NCBI RefSeq assembly: GCF_017744135.1
Contig: NZ_JAGHQU010000016.1
Coordinates: 1-64,000 of the forward strand
Direction of reading: 5' to 3'
Source of the DNA: Endozoicomonas sp. G2_2
GTDB lineage: Bacteria > Pseudomonadota > Gammaproteobacteria > Nevskiales > Salinisphaeraceae
Length of the DNA: 64,000 nt
The position numbers were made by a program, and so were the translations under genes. Every line of letters starts with the position of its first letter. Position 1 is the stretch's first letter. The notes beneath the pieces are model-generated. The model was not told the origin of the DNA. It saw nothing but the letters and a program-made list of their open reading frames with translations, and ran no database searches. Below, in pieces: positions 60,042 through 64,000 of the stretch.

Positions 60042-60503
60042 CTAGGCGACGGAATCCATTGGGGACTGAATTTCCGCTGGGTCGACCGTGCGCGTCGTGC
60101 CTTCCGCCCAGTCCACTTCGTAAATCGACAGACCTTTCCAGCTGTGGCTCTCGTAGGTTTCATTCACCTCGCTCACGAAGTCCGGGTCATGGATGTCTTC
60201 GTCGATCTCCATCGTGGTCCGGATCTGACGTAGCGCGCCGTCCAGATCGTTGTGGGTGGTCAGCCATTCGGAGTAATCATGGTTGAAGGACACGACGAAC
60301 GATTTCTGCGGCGCATCCTCGATCGTTTCCAGCAGCGCGCCTGAGCGCGCGTACAGGCCCTTCATGCAATCGGCTTCGATCTCGGAGTAAGCATCTGCCG
60401 TCAGGTTGCCAGAACTCAGGTAGTGACCCAGGTCGCACGCGCCGCGTGTTGCGAGGGCGAGTAGATCGGTGAGCTGGCCTTGGGTGAGCTGAATCATGGG
60501 CAT
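60042..60503 (-). CDS. unknown acidic protein
   Basis: 153 residues from ATG 60503, chosen for the GGAG site just upstream; an upstream TTG start is less likely. It begins MPMIQLTQGQLTDLLALATRGACDLGHYL and is acidic, with a C-terminal EVNETYESHSWKGLSIYEVDW. No family recognised. Promoter copy 16 lies 66 bases upstream. Confidence 0.62.
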   Translation of the reverse strand: MPMIQLTQGQLTDLLALATRGACDLGHYLSSGNLTADAYSEIEADCMKGLYARSGALLETIEDAPQKSFVVSFNHDYSEWLTTHNDLDGALRQIRTTMEIDEDIHDPDFVSEVNETYESHSWKGLSIYEVDWAEGTTRTVDPAEIQSPMDSVA

Positions 60504-60569
60504 GGGGCGCTCCTTCAAGCGTGGTGTGAGTCGTTGAACGCAGCGTGTGGGTGCGCCTTGTTCGATCTC

Positions 60570-60597
60570 AGCCTCGGCCCCGTGCAGCGCGCCGCAA
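60570..60597 (-). promoter_or_regulatory. conserved element promoter, copy 16
   Basis: TTGCGGCGCGC with GAGGCT at the 16-base spacing, 66 bases before the 153-residue gene. Confidence 0.72.
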
Positions 60598-60616
60598 CCC
60601 CATTCGATGGCCCGTA

Positions 60617-61216
60617 CTAGGCGTGATCGACGACAGCCTCGCCGCCGGTATAAAGCAGCGTTTCATGGCAGCGGGTGCATCGATATCGGCGCGGCTCCTT
60701 GAGTGCGCGCCGGTGTCGCACCGCCCCCAGATAAACCGTTTTCTCGCAGGCACAACGATACGGATAGCGCGGGGTGCGTCGTGCCGAAGTCGTCGACATC
60801 GAATGGCACCGAGTGGGCTCTTTGCCGAACGCGCGCATGATGGATTTCCATTCGCGCCCGTGCGGGGCAACGCGTTGTCCCCAGGCCCATCGAGTCACGA
60901 CATGGGCGACCTCGTGGGGAATCGTCTCGTCGATCATTTCATCGGGATAGCGCCACAACAGATCGGCATTCACACGCAGCAGGGCCGGCATTTCGCGCGT
61001 ATGCCGGGGCGCATGGATCGCCATCCCGGCCGTGCGCCCCTGGAGATCGAAGCGAACGGCTGGCATGGGCACCGCGCCGTCGCGCAGTACGGCGGTGTTG
61101 GCGTGCTCGATCCAGCTTACGACCGCGGCCTTGGCCCGTCGTCGCAGCTCGTACTCCGCCGCGTTCCGACAGGGCTGTGATTTCATGCGGCTGCCGTAGC
61201 CCCGCGCCTGGGTCAT
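60617..61216 (-). CDS. SprT-like zinc metalloprotease
   Basis: 199 residues from ATG 61216 (61186 is also possible). The active site is IPHEVAHVVTRW (HExxH), followed by APHGREWKSIMRAFG with the third His ligand. A C-terminal zinc ribbon is formed by YRCACE and YRCTRCHETLLYTG. SprT/Spartan-like proteases are linked to cleavage of DNA-bound proteins, which suits an element that handles its own DNA; the bacterial role is not settled. No conserved element promoter; direct repeats lie upstream. Confidence 0.88.
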   Translation of the reverse strand: MTQARGYGSRMKSQPCRNAAEYELRRRAKAAVVSWIEHANTAVLRDGAVPMPAVRFDLQGRTAGMAIHAPRHTREMPALLRVNADLLWRYPDEMIDETIPHEVAHVVTRWAWGQRVAPHGREWKSIMRAFGKEPTRCHSMSTTSARRTPRYPYRCACEKTVYLGAVRHRRALKEPRRYRCTRCHETLLYTGGEAVVDHA

Positions 61217-61295
61217 GTGTCGTCTCGTGCGTGTCTCGTCCCATAAAGGGCCTGGCAGACAACCAGCGGCCGCGCCGGGGTCCATGAGCACGATC

Positions 61296-61370
61296 GGACA
61301 GGCTTACCGGGATTCGAGGTTACGCTGCGCCTGACAGAAAGCGGGTGGGACAGGGTTACCGGGATTCAGG
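61296..61370. repeat. two 23-24-base direct repeats upstream of sprT-like gene
   Basis: GGACAGGCTTACCGGGATTC at 61296 and GGACAGGGTTACCGGGATTC at 61348 differ at one base over 20 and start 52 bases apart, about five helix turns. They fill the gap between the SprT-like gene and the CoiA-like gene. Likely a protein-binding pair or iteron-like sites. Confidence 0.6.
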
Positions 61371-61426
61371 CTCCCAGCGAGACGAGCGCCTCATGGGCTC
61401 AGCTCGATTTTGGCGATAGGTAGAGG

Positions 61427-62557
61427 TCAATGGAGCCTGGGGCGGCCATGGCCGTGTCGTTGCCATAGGGGCAGGGGTCTGTCGGTGCGGCTCATGTCTG
61501 GCCATCGCTCGGCGTAAGCGCGGCGTTGTCGTGGGTAGGGCATCCACTGGCGAGGTGTGGTTGAGGGGGGCTTCGGTTTGGAGTGACCTACCGGGTCTTC
61601 TTCCTTGGCTACGAAAGCCAGGGCGAGCTGCTCCTGCGGTGCGGTTGGCCCCTGAACTGTTGGACGGGCAACGGCGACGGCCGGGTACAGATCCCTTTGC
61701 ATTGGCCCACGCGCGCAGTCCTCAAGTCCCAGTTCGCCTTGTTCATGAACAACTACTGGCAGCCGAACCGGTGGTAAGGGCAGACGGCGAGCCAGCTTCT
61801 GACCGACTTCGATCAGCATGTGCTTCCATCGTGTGAGCACAGGGACGGGGCCTGTGCCGGCGCGATCCGGCTTCCAGATCGCAGCGAGACGGCGATCGGT
61901 GAGCCATTTGGCGATCACGCTGCGACCACGAAGCCAGAGGCTGGCCAGGGGCGAGGCCAGGCGCGCCGGTTCGACCCAGTCGTAGCAGGTCGATGTCTTG
62001 AGCAGAGCATGCAGCGTGTCGCGATTTCCAGCCGAGCTCGTGTAGACACGCAGGCACGGCAGGCCGATGGTCAAGAACTCCCGCGCCTTTTTCGTGCTGA
62101 CATCGCTCGTCACGACCACCTCGACAGCCAGGTAGCCTTCGCGAGTTTCGAGTAACAGATCGGGCACGCCTTTCAGGCCCAGCGACTTCGTGAGCTGTTT
62201 GAAGCCCGGGTCGCGATCATCGAGTGCGCGCCGGATATTCAATGGCCCCGGCACCGCGCCGATGGAGTAGATACCCGCCGTGCTCGGTACCGGGATCGAC
62301 ACACGGGTCTTGATGTATTCGATGACGTAGCGATGTAGATCGGTCTCGCCCGTGCAACCGCGATCCTGCGCAGCCCTCTTGTGGCGGAAGTGGTTGCGTT
62401 TACGCTCGGGGATGCAGGCGACCATCGGTTCGTCGCACTGAGCACAGCGCCAGGACCGCCCTCGATCTTCGGCACGTAGATCAACTGCCATGACAGTTTG
62501 CCCGGAATCGCGATCAATGGCGTACGAGTTCTTTAAGGTCTTGAAACGAACATGCAC
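61427..62557 (-). CDS. CoiA-like competence/nuclease-domain protein
   Basis: 376 residues from GTG 62557; an in-frame start at 62611 would overlap the divergent gene. It has the CoiA pattern: AEDRGRSWRCAQCDEPMVACIPERKRNHFRHK, a zinc-like CxxC then HFRH, then a nuclease-type core TKSLGLKGVPDLLLETREGYLAVEVVVTSDVS (PD...E.E.V). The C-terminal third is Pro/Arg-rich. CoiA acts in DNA uptake in Gram-positives; here a role in handling incoming DNA is inferred. Confidence 0.75.
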   Translation of the reverse strand: MHVRFKTLKNSYAIDRDSGQTVMAVDLRAEDRGRSWRCAQCDEPMVACIPERKRNHFRHKRAAQDRGCTGETDLHRYVIEYIKTRVSIPVPSTAGIYSIGAVPGPLNIRRALDDRDPGFKQLTKSLGLKGVPDLLLETREGYLAVEVVVTSDVSTKKAREFLTIGLPCLRVYTSSAGNRDTLHALLKTSTCYDWVEPARLASPLASLWLRGRSVIAKWLTDRRLAAIWKPDRAGTGPVPVLTRWKHMLIEVGQKLARRLPLPPVRLPVVVHEQGELGLEDCARGPMQRDLYPAVAVARPTVQGPTAPQEQLALAFVAKEEDPVGHSKPKPPSTTPRQWMPYPRQRRAYAERWPDMSRTDRPLPLWQRHGHGRPRLH

Positions 62558-62604
62558 GGGAGGCCCCGTTGGAAAAGGAACCCCGATCCTCAGCGCAGGA
62601 AGCG

Positions 62605-63636
62605 ATGACAACCCATGAACAACCGGGTAGTAACCGGTTAGGCGAGGCTGTCGCAGTGGCGCAAGCCTTTCTGCAGCACTACGATCGCCCCGATCGCGAC
62701 ACGCGACCCGTTCAGCTCTTCCGCGCGCTGGTCGATCTCACGCGTGCAAAGCACGACGCCGGCGCATTGGAATCCTCGCACTACGAGTTCAGCCGCGATG
62801 AGCTGATTGGTGAGATGCCGGATACCGGCGGTATCGACGCACACGGCAACATCAACAGTTGGTGGCGGAAGCTCGAAAGGTGGCAGTCCAATCAGGTCAA
62901 TGGTCTGATCAAGGATGCAGCCCAGGACTTGGGCTACCAAGTTGTCCCAGTCGCCCACCGGCTCGCCTCGAAAGGCGGCCCTCGCAATCAGACGACGTAC
63001 CGACTGATCGCGGAGTCATCGGGGGAACAGGAATCTCCGGCGACCCAGGCAATCCCTTCTGGTTGTATTCGATACGAGCGCGCGAGCGAACAGATCCACA
63101 ACAGTTGGGTCTCGGTGCTCGGATCGGAACTGGGGCGCACGAAGCTGTTGGCTTGGCTTATTGCCTGCCTGGTCGTTGCCGTGCTTGCTGGGGTCTGTCT
63201 GGCCTTGGCTATCGTCAGCGCGATCAACGGCGTCAGTGGCGGCGTGCTGGCGGGGGGAATGTACGCGCTGCTGCTGGGCGGCTTGGGCTGGTATTGGCTC
63301 GCACCGATCGTGCTGACCGTAAATAACGTGGTCGCTCAGGCCAGTGTGTGGCATACGCCCTGGAGTGAATCAGACCCGATGCAGATCGTTCTGGAGCGTG
63401 ATGAAGCCACGGATGCCCGGCGTATAGCCCTACGCAAGTACGAGTCGAAATGCGGAGTGCCGAACTGCGGCGGCGAGGTCATGGTGGGCCGCGGTACAGG
63501 CGACATGAAGGGGAGATTGATCGGGCGATGCCGCCGTAGCCCCAACGAGCATATCTACACGTTCGATCACCAGACCCGCACGGGCTTCCCGCTGCGCACC
63601 GCGGCCAGTTGGCACGCTCACACTCGACCCGAATAG
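62605..63636 (+). CDS. unknown two-helix membrane protein with Cys pair
   Basis: 343 residues from ATG 62605 with an AGGAAG site. The N-terminal 150 residues are soluble (FRALVDLTRAKHDAGALESSHYEFSRDEL). Two helices follow (LIACLVVAVLAGVCLALAIVSA and GGMYALLLGGLGWYWLAPIVL), then a cytoplasmic-like tail with KCGVPNCGGEVMVG and RCRRSPNEHIYTFD, a possible zinc ribbon. No family recognised. It is divergent from the CoiA-like gene. Confidence 0.65.
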   Translation: MTTHEQPGSNRLGEAVAVAQAFLQHYDRPDRDTRPVQLFRALVDLTRAKHDAGALESSHYEFSRDELIGEMPDTGGIDAHGNINSWWRKLERWQSNQVNGLIKDAAQDLGYQVVPVAHRLASKGGPRNQTTYRLIAESSGEQESPATQAIPSGCIRYERASEQIHNSWVSVLGSELGRTKLLAWLIACLVVAVLAGVCLALAIVSAINGVSGGVLAGGMYALLLGGLGWYWLAPIVLTVNNVVAQASVWHTPWSESDPMQIVLERDEATDARRIALRKYESKCGVPNCGGEVMVGRGTGDMKGRLIGRCRRSPNEHIYTFDHQTRTGFPLRTAASWHAHTRPE

Positions 63637-63694
63637 GGCGTCCACGTGCGGCTTTAGCCCCGGCGCCGGATCACACGGCGCCGGGATGTAGTGT

Positions 63695-64000
63695 CTATTG
63701 GCAACCGAACTTCGAATGCAGCCCGAGCGCGCTCACGGCATCGAATGCAGTGAAGGCGATACCGTCTGGCGTATCGCCCCAGCTCGAGCCACCCGCAAAG
63801 CAGACCTGATAAGCCGGAGCATCCCCTGCAGGCTCGAACACGCGTATTGCGATATCCCGCGCGAGGATGTCGCGGTTCCATACGCCAATGAAGTTGTCGA
63901 CGGATTTGGTGATCGCATCGGTGACGGCCGCCGGGCTGTATTCCTCCTCGATGAATCCCTGCTCATCGAACATTTCGAGATCGCATGCTTCGCAGAACGT
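63695..64000 (-). CDS. unknown protein, 5' end outside the window
   Basis: The frame is open from the window edge: FCEACDLE leads into MFDEQGFIEEEYSPAAV, so the true start is further right. At least 101 residues, with a Cys pair typical of a zinc ribbon, then VDNFIGVWNRDILARDIAIRVFEP and YQVCFAGGSSWGDTPDGIAF. No family recognised. Confidence 0.6.
   Translation of the reverse strand, partial: TFCEACDLEMFDEQGFIEEEYSPAAVTDAITKSVDNFIGVWNRDILARDIAIRVFEPAGDAPAYQVCFAGGSSWGDTPDGIAFTAFDAVSALGLHSKFGCQ

Noticed and set aside
1-64000. CRISPR arrays, rRNA and tRNA genes
   Set aside because: No regularly spaced repeats or recognisable RNA gene sequences were found by reading; a model-based scan could still reveal a tRNA beyond what the eye can see.

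Overview
The window reads as a GC-rich gammaproteobacterial chromosome joined to an accessory element that runs off the right-hand end. The chromosomal genes (Hmp/NsrR, Rnk-type regulator, ClC channel, sulfite oxidation) would fit a halotolerant gammaproteobacterium such as Salinisphaera, but that is an impression only. No rRNA, tRNA or CRISPR array was seen.

Left part (1-24.6 kb), ordinary chromosome with scars. It opens with the 3' remnant of a ThiF/E1-like gene coupled to a DUF6527 gene, a pair typical of bacterial ubiquitin-like conjugation operons. Next is a nitric-oxide group (hmp divergent from nsrR with a near-perfect palindrome between them, an AhpD-like protein, a nitronate monooxygenase-like protein) and small stress genes. 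A guanidinium exporter (sugE/gdx) follows a candidate guanidine-II riboswitch. Then come rnk, a ClC channel, a GntR regulator with a BASS transporter, and a frameshifted tyrosine recombinase between inverted copies of a short dispersed repeat. From 10.9 to 22.8 kb lies a sulfite-oxidation locus: a LysR regulator divergent from a TDT-family exporter, then an apparent operon of FeS/NrfD fusion, molybdopterin catalytic subunit, TorD-like chaperone, two DUF202 membrane proteins, a Tat-exported SorA-like sulfite oxidase, and a dihaem cytochrome fused to a YVTN beta-propeller. A stand-alone HEPN-type protein (23.2-24.6 kb) borders the accessory region.

Right part (24.7-64 kb), accessory element, with almost all genes on the minus strand. 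It carries a giant methyltransferase-helicase, a GHKL ATPase, a Y-family polymerase under a LexA box, two beta-class DNA methyltransferases, a PD-(D/E)XK nuclease-like protein, a PAPS-reductase-like protein, ssb, a CHC2 zinc-finger gene broken by an IS481-family insertion, SprT-like and CoiA-like proteins, DUF1643, a HAD phosphatase and many short unknown proteins, several of them cysteine-rich or membrane-bound. No relaxase, coupling protein or type IV secretion gene is visible, so whether it is an ICE, an integrated plasmid or a phage-plasmid cannot be decided here.

The main novelty is a repeated promoter-like element: sixteen copies on the minus strand of TTGCGGCGC followed, at a 16-base spacing from TTGCGG, by a nAnnCT hexamer, mostly 25-47 bases before a start codon. 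It links the helicase, ssb, GHKL ATPase, primase-like gene and many unknown genes into one apparent regulon. One copy drives only a 15-codon hydrophobic ORF followed at once by a strong terminator. Two intergenic regions also share a stem-loop and both end in strong terminators, suggesting a pair of related non-coding RNAs.
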